Below are positions 42,659 to 54,123 of a DNA stretch of 64,000 nucleotides, one piece after another; positions within the stretch are counted from its first letter, which is position 1, and each line of letters opens with the position of its first letter. The DNA lies in contig NZ_BJUV01000005.1 of the NCBI RefSeq assembly GCF_007988805.1, forward strand, positions 1 to 64,000, written 5' to 3'. A model generated the notes under the pieces. It worked only from the letters and a program-made list of their open reading frames with translations. It was not told where the DNA came from and ran no database searches. The translations under genes and the position numbers were made by a program. This DNA comes from Frigoribacterium faeni. GTDB lineage: Bacteria > Actinomycetota > Actinomycetes > Actinomycetales > Microbacteriaceae.

Positions 42659-42855
42659 GTCCCACGCCTTTCGCCGTCGTGATTCGCCCGTAAGACTCGC
42701 ACGCTCAGGGGCCTGCGGCCGGGAATAGAACGGGCGTGCCGCCAGTTCTCTCGAGGCGCCCGGGAGGCCCTGCCGACCGGTTTGCTATTCGGCAACGAGT
42801 GATGCAAACTGTGCGCGCCGAATTGGGTACACGAACGAAACAGAACTGGATGGGC

Positions 42856-43146
42856 ATGGCAACCGACTACGACGCACCTCGCAAGAACGACGACGACTCG
42901 GAGTCGATCGAGGGGCTCAAGGAGCGGGTCCCCGACAAGATGACCGGCGTCGTCGACGACGACGCCGACAACCCGGGCTCGTTCGAGCTCGCCGGTCAGG
43001 ATCTCTCCGACCTCGACCTCGACGTCGTCGTGCTGCCCCCTCAGGTGGACGAGTTCACGTGCGTCGAGTGCTTCCTCGTGAAGCACCGCTCGCAACTCGA
43101 CCACGAGACGAAGCTCGGCGCTATCTGCCGGGAATGCGCCGCCTGA
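42856..43146 (+). CDS. DUF4193 family protein
   Basis: 96 residues, acidic. MATDYDAPRKNDDDSESIEG is the signature N-terminus of DUF4193; the C-terminus CVECFLVKHRSQLDHE, then ICRECAA, supplies two C-x2-C pairs for a zinc site. Cytoplasmic; function unknown, near-universal in actinobacteria beside sepH and dut. ATG 42856 chosen by family; ATG 42850 would add two residues. Its last 26 bases overlap the 3' end of the convergent DUF3093 gene. The 197-base gap upstream holds the divergent sepH and DUF4193 promoters and is AT-richer than its surroundings. Confidence 0.92.
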   Translation: MATDYDAPRKNDDDSESIEGLKERVPDKMTGVVDDDADNPGSFELAGQDLSDLDLDVVVLPPQVDEFTCVECFLVKHRSQLDHETKLGAICRECAA

Positions 43147-43576
43147 GCGCTTCCAGGCGATCGACGACCTCGTCCGGACGACGGGTCGACACCAACCAGT
43201 AAGGAGCCGGGTCCGATTCGTCGGCGAGCGTGATCTTCACGACCGGCTTCACCCAACCTCTGAAGAGGGTCCAGGCTCGAGCATCGAGCAGGGGCCCTCT
43301 TTCCGCTGTGGCGGCTGCGCCACGGTGCGCGGTGATCTCACCGATCTCGTGGGGGTAGAGGCGGGCCCTGCCCGCCGAGAACCCCTCGTCGTCGATCGTG
43401 AGCACCGGGGATCCGAACACGAGGGCGAGCACGGCCGCGGCGTAGAAGAGGACCGCCATGACGACGCCCACGGTGGGGTTGATCGGAAGGAACACCAGCA
43501 GCGTGGCGGGGAGCAGCAGGGCCGAGGCGACGAAGACGGTGACCGGCGGCACGAGCCGCTCGCGGTAGTGGTTCAT
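43121..43576 (-). CDS. DUF3093 family membrane protein
   Basis: 151 residues. Two membrane helices (about 10-30, PPVTVFVASALLLPATLLVF, and 34-56) are followed by a soluble domain with GSPVLTIDDEGFSAGRARLY, then PYWLVSTRRPDEVVDRLEAL. This is the actinobacterial DUF3093 family, in its usual place between DUF4193 and dut. Leaderless start: minus-strand TCGAAT lies 7 bases before the ATG. The 3' end overlaps the DUF4193 gene antisense by 26 bases. Function unknown. Confidence 0.9.
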   Translation of the reverse strand: MNHYRERLVPPVTVFVASALLLPATLLVFLPINPTVGVVMAVLFYAAAVLALVFGSPVLTIDDEGFSAGRARLYPHEIGEITAHRGAAATAERGPLLDARAWTLFRGWVKPVVKITLADESDPAPYWLVSTRRPDEVVDRLEALRRRIPGR

Positions 43577-43602
43577 GGGTCCATTCGATCAGACTTCTGC
43601 AC

Positions 43603-43608
43603 TACCCT
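43603..43608 (+). promoter_or_regulatory. -10 hexamer TACCCT, leaderless promoter of dut
   Basis: TACCCT ends 6 bases before the GTG at 43615; only 38 bases separate the divergent dut and DUF3093 starts. Confidence 0.5.
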
Positions 43609-43614
43609 CGACAC

Positions 43615-44091
43615 GTGACTCAGACCCTCGACGTCCTGATCGCGGCCGCCGAGGCCGACGGCTCCGTCTCCGCTCCTCTCTATTCGCACCCCGGCGACGC
43701 CGGCGCGGACCTCGTGTCGACCGAGGCGCTGACCCTGCGCGCCGGGCACCGGGCCCTCGTCTCGACGGGCGTGGCGATCGCCCTCCCCGACGGATACGCG
43801 GCCTTCGTCGTCCCGCGCAGCGGCCTGGCGGCCAAGCACGGCATCACCGTCGTCAACAGCCCGGGCACCGTCGACTCGGGTTACCGGGGTGAGATCAAGG
43901 TCACCCTGCTCAACACCGACATCGATGCCGACCACGAGATCGCCGTCGGCGACAAGATCGCGCAGCTGGTCATCATGCCGGTCGTCCGCGCGACCTTCGT
44001 CCCGGTCGACGTCCTCCCCGAGAGCGTCCGCGGCGTCGGCGGTTTCGGCTCGACCGGATACGCACACAACTCAGGAATGGCATCAGCATGA
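43615..44091 (+). CDS. dut: dUTP diphosphatase
   Basis: Hydrolyses dUTP to dUMP, keeping uracil out of DNA; trimeric, cytoplasmic; 158 residues. All five motifs are visible: PGDAGADLVS, VVPRSGLAAKHGI, NSPGTVDSGYRGEIKVTLLN, GDKIAQLVIMP, and the C-terminal RGVGGFGSTGY. GTG start without Shine-Dalgarno, directly after a -10 hexamer. The DUF3710 gene overlaps its stop (ATGA), then DUF3159 follows: a three-gene operon conserved in actinobacteria. Confidence 0.96.
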   Translation: MTQTLDVLIAAAEADGSVSAPLYSHPGDAGADLVSTEALTLRAGHRALVSTGVAIALPDGYAAFVVPRSGLAAKHGITVVNSPGTVDSGYRGEIKVTLLNTDIDADHEIAVGDKIAQLVIMPVVRATFVPVDVLPESVRGVGGFGSTGYAHNSGMASA

Positions 44092-44804
44092 GGAAGTCCA
44101 AACGCGCCCAGCAGGCGGCAGAGGTCGAGATCGACGTCGAGCAGGTCGACGGGGACGACGTCGACGTCGCGATCCCCGACGAGGCGGAATCGGACGTCGA
44201 GGTCTTCGACGACTCGAAGTCCGCTCCCGCGGATCGAGCCGACGAGGGCCCGTTCGACGAGACCGAGGCGAATCCCGTCCGCCCCTACGTCGACCTCGGC
44301 GGCGTCAAGATCGTCCCGCGTGAGGGCCTCCACCTCCGACTCGAGGTCGAGGAGGGCAGCAAGCGCGTCGTCGCGGTCGGCCTCGACTTCGCCAAGTCGA
44401 CACTGCAGGTGCAGCCGTTCGCCGCCCCGCGCAGCGCCGGTCTCTGGAACGAGATCCGCGGCCAGATCTCCGAGCAGATCCAACGCCAGGGAGGCGCCAC
44501 CTCCGAGGTCGACGGTCCGTTCGGTCCCGAGGTGCGCGCCGAGATCCCGGTCATGGGCGGCGACGCCGGCATGACGCGCCTCGCCCGCTTCATCGGGGTC
44601 GACGGCCCGCGCTGGTTCCTGCGCGGTGTCATCGCCGGCGACGCCACCGTCGACGACGAGGCCGCCGAGAAGATCGAGGAGCTCTTCCGCAGCGTCGTCG
44701 TGGTCCGCGGCACGAACCCGATGGCGCCCCGCGACCTGATCCCGCTGACGATGCCCAAGGCGGGGCCCACCGACGGCCCGGGCGCGACGCCCTCGCAGGT
44801 CTAG
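44088..44804 (+). CDS. DUF3710 family protein
   Basis: 238 residues, soluble. After an acidic, low-complexity N-terminus (about 1-65) comes the conserved domain: VDLGGVKIVPREGLHLRLEV, LQVQPFAAPRSAGLWNEIRG, GVDGPRWFLRGVIAGDA and VVVRGTNPMAPRDLIPLTMP. The last block is diagnostic for DUF3710. Overlaps dut by 4 bases, so it is translated together with it; DUF3159 follows after 7 bases. Function unknown. Confidence 0.93.
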   Translation: MRKSKRAQQAAEVEIDVEQVDGDDVDVAIPDEAESDVEVFDDSKSAPADRADEGPFDETEANPVRPYVDLGGVKIVPREGLHLRLEVEEGSKRVVAVGLDFAKSTLQVQPFAAPRSAGLWNEIRGQISEQIQRQGGATSEVDGPFGPEVRAEIPVMGGDAGMTRLARFIGVDGPRWFLRGVIAGDATVDDEAAEKIEELFRSVVVVRGTNPMAPRDLIPLTMPKAGPTDGPGATPSQV

Positions 44805-44811
44805 GGACGAC

Positions 44812-45579
44812 ATGTCCGACGACGACCGCCCGACGTCCGCCTCCGAGTCCTCGCTCGACGACCCTCGGGTCTCGCTGGCGGCGCAGTTGCGGGTCGCCGC
44901 CGGTCGGGCCGGGATCGGCCAGGTGGCTCCGGGCGAGGTGCCGACCGCGTCCGCCCTCCTGGCGGCCATCGGCGGGGTCCGCGGTCTCGCCGAGTCGATC
45001 CTCCCGGGGCTCGGCTTCGTCGTCGTCTACGCGCTGACCGGACAGCTGCTGCCGTCCGTGCTGATCCCGGTCGGCGTCGCGGTCCTGTTCGTCGTGGCCC
45101 GCGCGGTGCAGCGCGGCCCGATCGCCCAGGCCCTGGCCGGCGTGTTCGGAATCGCGATCTCCGCGGCGATCGCGCTGCTCAGCGGTCGGGCGGAGGGGAA
45201 CTTCGTCCCCGGGCTCGTCATCAACGCGGTGTCGCTCCTGGCGCTCGTCGTGAGCATCGTCGTGCGCTGGCCCCTGATCGGCGTCATCGTGGGCCTGCTC
45301 ACCAACGAGGGGGCCGCCTGGCGAGCCGACCGGGCCAAGCGGCGGGTGCTCCAGCTGACGACCGGGCTCTGGTGCCTGCTCTTCGCCGCTCGACTGGCCG
45401 TGCAGCTGCCGCTGTTCTTCTCGGGAGAGATCACGGCTCTCGCGACCACGAAGCTGCTGATGGGCGTTCCCCTGTACGCCATGGTGCTCTGGGTGACCTG
45501 GCTCCTCGTGCGGACCGTCTACCGCGGGCGCCAGAACGCCGACGCCGCAGCCGGCTCGACCTCGTCCGGCGACGCCTGA
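44812..45579 (+). CDS. DUF3159 family membrane protein
   Basis: 255 residues with five or six membrane helices from residue 50 onward (AESILPGLGFVVVYALTGQL, VLIPVGVAVLFVVARAV, FVPGLVINAVSLLALVVSIV and others). The blocks ILPGLGFVVVYALTGQ and RWPLIGVIVGLL are typical of DUF3159. Third gene of the dut-DUF3710-DUF3159 operon. The role is not known; the family is annotated as integral membrane protein only. ATG start 7 bases after the DUF3710 stop. Confidence 0.92.
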   Translation: MSDDDRPTSASESSLDDPRVSLAAQLRVAAGRAGIGQVAPGEVPTASALLAAIGGVRGLAESILPGLGFVVVYALTGQLLPSVLIPVGVAVLFVVARAVQRGPIAQALAGVFGIAISAAIALLSGRAEGNFVPGLVINAVSLLALVVSIVVRWPLIGVIVGLLTNEGAAWRADRAKRRVLQLTTGLWCLLFAARLAVQLPLFFSGEITALATTKLLMGVPLYAMVLWVTWLLVRTVYRGRQNADAAAGSTSSGDA

Positions 45580-45606
45580 ACATCGGACCACCCCGCCGGT
45601 GGTAGC

Positions 45607-45628
45607 TTTATCTCGACATCGAGATAAA
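45607..45628. promoter_or_regulatory. perfect palindromic operator upstream of acnA
   Basis: Perfect 10-base arms TTTATCTCGA / TCGAGATAAA around a CA centre. It stands out in GC-rich surroundings and lies about 45 bases upstream of the acnA -10 (45663). The shape (TATCTCGA-n2-TCGAGATA) suits a dimeric MarR- or TetR-type regulator, but I cannot name it. Confidence 0.7.
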
Positions 45629-45662
45629 TCGACGACGTCGGCCCATCACCGGTCTTCGGACT

Positions 45663-45668
45663 TAGGCT
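45663..45668 (+). promoter_or_regulatory. -10 hexamer TAGGCT of acnA
   Basis: TAGGCT lies 68 bases before the acnA GTG; the leader contains the AAGGGAGA ribosome-binding sequence. Confidence 0.45.
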
Positions 45669-45735
45669 TGCCTCGCTGGTGCGGGACCTCGCCCAGTGAC
45701 CATGATGACGACGAAGTCAGCAAGGGAGACGGCAC

Positions 45736-48567
<2,832 letters not shown>

Positions 48568-48581
48568 CCCGACCATCGGAC

Positions 48582-48617
48582 GACCCCCGCCCCGCCGAGA
48601 CGCGCGGGCCGGGGGTC
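48582..48617 (+). terminator. terminator after acnA
   Basis: GC-rich imperfect stem: GACCCCCG pairs with CGGGGGTC, followed by TTCTT. It lies just upstream of the dxs promoter. Confidence 0.65.
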
Positions 48618-48643
48618 TTCTGACGTTCCGCACCCGGTGGTGC

Positions 48644-48649
48644 CTACAC
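48644..48649 (+). promoter_or_regulatory. -10 hexamer TACACT of dxs
   Basis: TACACT lies 38 bases before the dxs ATG; the leader carries GGAAGGGA. An ATG 7 bases after it (48657) opens a different frame and is not the dxs start. Confidence 0.45.
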
Positions 48650-48687
48650 TGAACAGATGCCCTCCGGGGCGTGGAAGGGAAGCCGGT

Positions 48688-50637
48688 ATGAGCCTGCTCG
48701 AAACGATCAGGGGTCCCCGAGACCTCGACCGGTTGACCGACGACGAGATGGTGGACCTGGCCGCCGAGATCCGGCGCTTCCTCGTCGACGAGGTCTCCAA
48801 GACCGGCGGGCACCTGGGGCCGAACCTCGGTGTGGTCGAGCTGACGCTGGCCCTGCACCGGGTCTTCCACTCGCCGCACGACGCCATCGTCTTCGACACC
48901 GGCCACCAGTCGTACGTCCACAAGCTCGTGACCGGGCGACAGGACTTCAGCAGGCTGCGGCTGCGGGGCGGTCTCGCCGGGTACCCTCAGCGTTCCGAGT
49001 CGGAGCACGACATCGTCGAGAGCTCCCACGCGTCGAGCTCCCTCTCCTGGGCCGACGGCATCTCGAGGGCGTTCCAGGTCACGGGGCAGTCCGACCGGCA
49101 CGTCGTGGCCGTGGTGGGCGACGGCGCCCTGACCGGTGGCATGACGTGGGAGGCGCTCAACAACATCAGCGACGACAACGACCGCCGGCTCATCATCGTG
49201 GTGAACGACAACGGCCGCTCGTACGCACCCACCATCGGCGGCATGGCGCGATTCCTCAACACCGTGCGCACCCGCAGCACCTACCGCGACATGCACCGGG
49301 GCAGCCGGGCGGTCTTCGACAGGCTCGGCCACCCGGGTCGCGCCTTCTACCGCGGCGTCCGTGGCGGGCTGCACGGGTTCCTGAGTCGATTCACCAACAA
49401 CGAGGCCCTCTACTCGAACCTCGACATCAAGTACGTCGGCCCCGTCGACGGTCATGACCAGCACGCCATGGAGGAGGCGCTCCGTCAGGCCAAGAACTAC
49501 GGCACCCCGGTGATCGTGCACGCGATCACCGAGAAGGGCCGTGGATACGATCCGGCGAGAGCCGACGTCGCCGACCAGTTCCACGCCGTGGGCCAGATCG
49601 ATCCCGAGACGGGTGAGCCCCTCGAGACCGTCAACGCTCCGTCGTGGACCTCCGTCTTCGCCGACGAGATCGTCTCCATCGCCGAACACGACGAGAAGAT
49701 CGTCGGCATCACCGCGGCCATGCTGCGTCCGGTGGGTCTCCACAAGCTGGCGGAGAGGTTCCCGAAGCGGGTGCTGGACGTCGGCATCGCCGAGCAGCAC
49801 GCCGTCACGAGCGCCGCCGGACTGGCCTTCGGCGGGCTGCATCCGGTCGTCGCCCTGTACGCGACGTTCGTCAACCGGGCCTTCGACCAGGTCCTGATGG
49901 ATGTCGGGCTGCACCGCGCCGGGGTCACGTTCGTGCTCGACCGAGCAGGAGTGACGGGTCCGGACGGTCCCAGCCATCACGGGATGTGGGATCTCGCCCT
50001 GCTGCAGATCGTGCCGCACATCCGCCTCGCCGCCCCGCGCGACGCCTCCCGTCTCCGAGAGGAGCTGCGCGAGGCCGTGGCCGTCTCGGACGCCCCCACG
50101 GTCGTCCGGTTCTCGAAGGGCAGCGTCGGAACGGAGCACGAGGCTCTCGCGCGTCTCGACGACGGAGTCGACGTGCTCCACCGGGGTGAGCGCGACGACG
50201 TCCTCCTCGTCTGCGTGGGCCCGATGGCGAGCGTCGGTCTCGACGTGGCCGCCCGGCTCGCCGACCAGGGGATCGGGGCCACCGTCATCGATCCGCGCTG
50301 GGTCGTGCCCGTCGCGTCCTCGGTGATCGAGCTCTCGCGAACGCACCGGCTGGTGGTCACCATCGAGGACGGCGTCCGCGTGGGCGGCATCGGGACCCGG
50401 ATCCGCCAGGACCTCCGCCAGGCCGGCGTCGACACCGCCGTCACCGAGCTGGGGCTCCCGGACGAGTTCCTGGACCACGGATCACGGGCGGAGATCCTCG
50501 AGGAGGTCGGTCTGACCCCCCAGGCCATCGCGCGCGACGTCGTGGCTCAGGTCCTCGGGAGCAAGATCCCGGTCGCCCGCCCGCTGTCCGACGACCCGGC
50601 GTCCGACCGTTCCCTGGATGCCCGTCGCCACGACTGA
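48688..50637 (+). CDS. dxs: 1-deoxy-D-xylulose-5-phosphate synthase
   Basis: First step of the MEP isoprenoid pathway: pyruvate + glyceraldehyde-3-phosphate to DXP, with thiamine diphosphate; cytoplasmic; 649 residues. Seen: [19 protein letters not shown], the TPP motif [29 protein letters not shown], the catalytic Glu region [17 protein letters not shown], and [28 protein letters not shown] before the ATG at 48688 decides the start. Single gene between acnA and the convergent beta-oxidation genes. Confidence 0.96.
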   Translation: MSLLETIRGPRDLDRLTDDEMVDLAAEIRRFLVDEVSKTGGHLGPNLGVVELTLALHRVFHSPHDAIVFDTGHQSYVHKLVTGRQDFSRLRLRGGLAGYPQRSESEHDIVESSHASSSLSWADGISRAFQVTGQSDRHVVAVVGDGALTGGMTWEALNNISDDNDRRLIIVVNDNGRSYAPTIGGMARFLNTVRTRSTYRDMHRGSRAVFDRLGHPGRAFYRGVRGGLHGFLSRFTNNEALYSNLDIKYVGPVDGHDQHAMEEALRQAKNYGTPVIVHAITEKGRGYDPARADVADQFHAVGQIDPETGEPLETVNAPSWTSVFADEIVSIAEHDEKIVGITAAMLRPVGLHKLAERFPKRVLDVGIAEQHAVTSAAGLAFGGLHPVVALYATFVNRAFDQVLMDVGLHRAGVTFVLDRAGVTGPDGPSHHGMWDLALLQIVPHIRLAAPRDASRLREELREAVAVSDAPTVVRFSKGSVGTEHEALARLDDGVDVLHRGERDDVLLVCVGPMASVGLDVAARLADQGIGATVIDPRWVVPVASSVIELSRTHRLVVTIEDGVRVGGIGTRIRQDLRQAGVDTAVTELGLPDEFLDHGSRAEILEEVGLTPQAIARDVVAQVLGSKIPVARPLSDDPASDRSLDARRHD

Positions 50638-50671
50638 TCCCTGAGCCGACTCCTGGTCTCGGCACCAGACC

Positions 50672-50709
50672 ACGGCGCCCTCGCCACCGGAAGGAGGCGA
50701 GGGCGCCGT
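50672..50709. terminator. bidirectional terminator between dxs and fadJ-like gene
   Basis: Perfect 14-base stem ACGGCGCCCTCGCC / GGCGAGGGCGCCGT with a 10-base loop. Confidence 0.85.
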
Positions 50710-50721
50710 CGTGAGCGGGGC

Positions 50722-52848
50722 TCAGCCCGCCACGCCGCGGATCGGCGGCGTGTGGAAGGTGCGTCCCCGCACCCGCTCGGACGCTCCGACCCGGTCGAGA
50801 TACGGCGTCAGACCGCCCATCTGGAACGGGTACCCCGCTCCGAGGATCAGGCAGAGGTCGATGTCCTCCGCCGCCGCGACGACGTGGTCGTCGAGCATCC
50901 GACCGACCTCGTCGGCGAGTCCGTCCTCGACCCGGCGCCGGAGGTCGTCACCGGACAGGGCCGTGCCCTCACCCGCAGCCAGGGCGACCGCCTTCTTGTC
51001 GAAGCCCTTGATGCGGCCCTTGGCGTCGCGCTCGTAGATGCGACCGTGGTCGGCCAGACGGTGGAGAGCCTCACTCGCGTGGAACCGCTCCGGGAAGGCC
51101 GCATGGTGCGTGTCGAGCACGTGCGCCCCGACGGTCAGACCCACCAGCTCGAGCAGCTCGAACGGCGTCATCGGCAGGCCGAACGGGTCGATGGAGCGGT
51201 CGACGACATCGAACGGGGTGCCGGTCTCGACGGCGTGCATGGCCTCGCCGAGGACCTTCGCGAGGATGCGGTTCACCACGAAGCCCGGCGTGTCAGCCGT
51301 GATCACGGCGTTCTTCCGCAGGGCCTTCGCCGTGACCATGGCGGTGCTCAGGGTCGCCTCGTCGGTGTTCGGCGTCTTCACCACCTCGATCAGCGGCATC
51401 ACCGCGACGGGGTTGAAGAAATGGAACCCGACGAGCCGCTCGGGGTGCTCGAGGCGGGCCCCGATCGCCTCGACGTTCAGCGACGACGTGTTCGTCGCCA
51501 GGACCGCCGTGTCGGCGACGACCTTCTCGACGTCGGCGAACACCGACTGCTTGACCGAGAGCTCCTCGAAGACCGCCTCGATCACCCAGTCGCAGTCGGC
51601 GAACTCCGAGAGGTCCGTCGTGCCCGTGACGAGCGCCTCCAGCCGGTTGGATTCGTCTGCGGAGATGCGTCCCTTGGCCGCGAGCTCGACGATGTCGCTC
51701 TTGATCCGGGCGACGCCGGCATCGACGCGGCCCTGGTCGAGATCGGTGATGACGACGGGGACGCGGAGTCGACGCACGAAGAGCAGCGCGAACTGACTCG
51801 CCATCAGTCCGGCGCCGACGACTCCGACCTTGCCGATCTTCCGGGCGAGCTCGGGGGAGGGGGCGCCGGCCGGCTTCTTCGCTCGCTTCTGCACCAGGTC
51901 GAAGGCGTACATGCTGGCGTGGAACTGATCGCCCGACACGAGATCGGCGAGTGCCTCGTCCTCGGCGGCGAAGCCCGTCGCGCGGTCGGTGCTCTTGGCC
52001 GCTCTCAGCAGCTCGAGTGCGGCGTAGGGCGACTTCGCGACCGTGCCGATCTTCGACTCGAGGGACTTCCGGGCGATGCCGATCGCGGCGTCCCATTTGA
52101 CGGCCCGCTCGATCCTGCCGGGTGCGTTGGGCCGCTTGACGGAGATGCGTCCGGAGATGACGCCGTCCGCCCAGCGGATGCTGTCCTCGAGGAAGGCCGC
52201 CGGACCGAACTGCACGTCGACGATCCCGAGCTCGAGGGCCTGCGCGGGCTTCAGCGTGCGGTTGTTCTTCAGCGGGTTCTCGACGATGACGCGGAGCGCG
52301 TTCTCGATGCCGATCAGATTGGGCAGCAGCCAGGCGCCGCCCCAGCCGGGGATGATCCCCAGGAAGACCTCGGGCAGGGCGATCGCGGCCGCCGACGAGT
52401 CCACCGTGCGGTAGTCGGCGTGCAGGCCGATCTCGACGCCGCCGCCGAGGGCGAGTCCGTTGACGAAGACGAACGTGGGCACGCCGGCGTCGTGCAGCTT
52501 GCCCAGCACCGCGTGGCCCTGACGCGCCAGCTCGAGGCCCACCTCGCGACTGGGGATCTGGCTGACCTTGCTGAGGTCCGCGCCCGCGGCGAGGAAGTAC
52601 GGCTTGCCGGTGACGGCGATGGCCGCGATCTCCCCCCGGGAGGCGCGTTCGCGCAGTCCGTCGAGAGTCGCTCCGAACTCGGCGAGCGTCGCGGGTCCGA
52701 GCGTGCTCGGGCGGGTGTGGTCGCGGCCGTTGTCGAGAGTGACGAGGGCGAGGACCCCGCCGGAGGGCAAGGGCACGTCTCGGACGTACGAGTGCGTCAC
52801 GACCTCGTCGGCGGACAGTGCGGTGAGGGTCTCGAGGGCCGTCGTCAT
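50722..52848 (-). CDS. fadJ: multifunctional beta-oxidation enzyme: enoyl-CoA hydratase / 3-hydroxyacyl-CoA dehydrogenase (FadJ/FadB-like)
   Basis: 708 residues. The N-terminal crotonase domain shows the oxyanion-hole block YFLAAGADLSKVSQ and the catalytic region ALPEVFLGIIPGWGGAWLLP. The dehydrogenase domain starts about residue 330 with KIGKVGVVGAGLMASQFALL (NAD site), then VIEAVFEELSVKQSVFADVE, NTSSLNVEAI and VGFHFFNPVAVMPLIEVVKT (catalytic His). The C-terminal HCDH domain has DTPGFVVNRILAK and PFGLPMTPFELLELVGLTVG. The longer open frame upstream is read-through of fadA. Its ATG overlaps the fadA stop (ATGA), so it is the second gene of a coupled fadA-fadJ operon for fatty-acid breakdown. 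Confidence 0.92.
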   Translation of the reverse strand: MTTALETLTALSADEVVTHSYVRDVPLPSGGVLALVTLDNGRDHTRPSTLGPATLAEFGATLDGLRERASRGEIAAIAVTGKPYFLAAGADLSKVSQIPSREVGLELARQGHAVLGKLHDAGVPTFVFVNGLALGGGVEIGLHADYRTVDSSAAAIALPEVFLGIIPGWGGAWLLPNLIGIENALRVIVENPLKNNRTLKPAQALELGIVDVQFGPAAFLEDSIRWADGVISGRISVKRPNAPGRIERAVKWDAAIGIARKSLESKIGTVAKSPYAALELLRAAKSTDRATGFAAEDEALADLVSGDQFHASMYAFDLVQKRAKKPAGAPSPELARKIGKVGVVGAGLMASQFALLFVRRLRVPVVITDLDQGRVDAGVARIKSDIVELAAKGRISADESNRLEALVTGTTDLSEFADCDWVIEAVFEELSVKQSVFADVEKVVADTAVLATNTSSLNVEAIGARLEHPERLVGFHFFNPVAVMPLIEVVKTPNTDEATLSTAMVTAKALRKNAVITADTPGFVVNRILAKVLGEAMHAVETGTPFDVVDRSIDPFGLPMTPFELLELVGLTVGAHVLDTHHAAFPERFHASEALHRLADHGRIYERDAKGRIKGFDKKAVALAAGEGTALSGDDLRRRVEDGLADEVGRMLDDHVVAAAEDIDLCLILGAGYPFQMGGLTPYLDRVGASERVRGRTFHTPPIRGVAG

Positions 52849-54050
52849 GACCGGGCCGCCTTTCGCGAGTAGTGCGGGTTCTCCCAGATGACGCTGCCGC
52901 CCTGCCCGAGGCCGACGCACATGGCCGTCAGCCCGTAGCGGACGTCGGGGCGCTGCTCGAACTGGCGGGCGAGCTGGATCATGAGGCGGACGCCGCTCGA
53001 GGCGAGAGGGTGTCCGACGGCGATCGCACCGCCCCAGGGGTTGACGCGCGGATCGTCGTCGTCGATGCCGAAGTGGTCGAGCAGCGACAGCACCTGGACC
53101 GCGAACGCCTCGTTGAGCTCGAAGAGCCCGATGTCGGCGATGGTCAGGCCCGCCTTGCGGAGCGCCTTCTCGGTGGAGGGAACCGGACCGATGCCCATGA
53201 TCTCCGGTTCGACGCCCGCGAAGGCGAAGCTCACGAGGCGCATCTTCGGGGTGAGCCCGAGCTCGTCGGCGGCCTGGCTCGAGGCGAGCAGACTGACGGT
53301 GGCACCGTCGTTGAGGCCCGACGAGTTGCCGGCCGTGACACGACCGTGGGGCCGGAACGGCGTGCGGAGCGACGCGAGCCCCTCCATGGTCGTCTCGGGA
53401 CGGGGCGCCTCGTCGCGAGTGGCCAGACCCCAGCCCTCGTCGGTCGCTATGGCGACGGGCACGAGATCGGGTTGGATCTGGCCGGCATCGTAGGCCGCGG
53501 CGAGCTTCTGCTGCGACCGCATCGCGAAACGGTCGGACCGCTCCTTGGTGAGCCGAGGGAACCGGTCGTGGATCCGCTCGGCGGTGTTGCCCATGTTCAG
53601 GGCCTCGCCGCTGACGAGCTTCTCGGCGACGAACCGGGGATTGGGGTCGGCGTTGAATCCCATCGGGTGCCGCCCCATGTGCTCGACGCCGCCGGCGATG
53701 GCGACGTCGTAGGCCCCGAAGGCGATGCCGCCGGCCAGCGTGGTCACGCTCGTCATGGCGCCGGCGCACATCCGGTCGATGGCGAACCCCGGCACGGAAC
53801 GGGGCAGTCCGGCCAGCAGGGCGGTGGTGCGCCCGAGGGTGAGCCCCTGGTCGCCCTGCTGGGTGGTCGCGGCGATGGCCACGTCGTCGACCCGGTCGAG
53901 CGGCAGCGACGGGTTGCGCTCGAGCAGGCCCTTCATGGCCTTGACGACGAGGTCGTCGGCGCGGGTCTTCCAGTACATGCCTTTGTCGCCGGCCCTGCCG
54001 AACGGGGTGCGGACCCCGTCGACGAAGACGACTTCTGTTCTCTCGGCCAC
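52845..54050 (-). CDS. fadA: acetyl-CoA C-acyltransferase (3-ketoacyl-CoA thiolase)
   Basis: Cleaves 3-ketoacyl-CoA to acetyl-CoA and a shortened acyl-CoA; 401 residues. Seen: VFVDGVRTPFGRAGDKGMY at the N-terminus, the acylated Cys in IDRMCAGAMTSVTTLAGG, NEAFAVQVLSL, GGAIAVGHPLASSGVRLM (catalytic His) and the second Cys in TAMCVGLGQGGSV. The start is the GTG at 54048-54050: GGAGG lies 5 bases upstream, while the longer frame has no such signal. Coupled by 4-base overlap to the multifunctional enzyme. Downstream of rnd on the same strand, 73 bases apart. Confidence 0.94.
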   Translation of the reverse strand: MAERTEVVFVDGVRTPFGRAGDKGMYWKTRADDLVVKAMKGLLERNPSLPLDRVDDVAIAATTQQGDQGLTLGRTTALLAGLPRSVPGFAIDRMCAGAMTSVTTLAGGIAFGAYDVAIAGGVEHMGRHPMGFNADPNPRFVAEKLVSGEALNMGNTAERIHDRFPRLTKERSDRFAMRSQQKLAAAYDAGQIQPDLVPVAIATDEGWGLATRDEAPRPETTMEGLASLRTPFRPHGRVTAGNSSGLNDGATVSLLASSQAADELGLTPKMRLVSFAFAGVEPEIMGIGPVPSTEKALRKAGLTIADIGLFELNEAFAVQVLSLLDHFGIDDDDPRVNPWGGAIAVGHPLASSGVRLMIQLARQFEQRPDVRYGLTAMCVGLGQGGSVIWENPHYSRKAARS

Positions 54051-54123
54051 ATTGCCTCCAGTGCTCGGATCTGGTCCGATCCTAGGGAGAGGGGCGGGCC
54101 GGGAGAGAATCCTTCGCGGAAGT

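Noticed and set aside
42826-42840. GlnR-like half box (GGTAC-n6-GAAAC) before the DUF4193 gene
   Set aside because: The first half site does not fit GTnAC and no second pair follows at the required spacing.
45662-45680. DtxR/IdeR-like sequence (TTAGGCTTGCCT) before acnA
   Set aside because: Only the left half resembles the consensus; it is better explained as the TAGGCT -10 of acnA.
48657-49457. ATG 7 bases after the dxs -10 as a leaderless gene
   Set aside because: It reads dxs in the wrong frame; dxs starts at 48688 behind GGAAGGGA.
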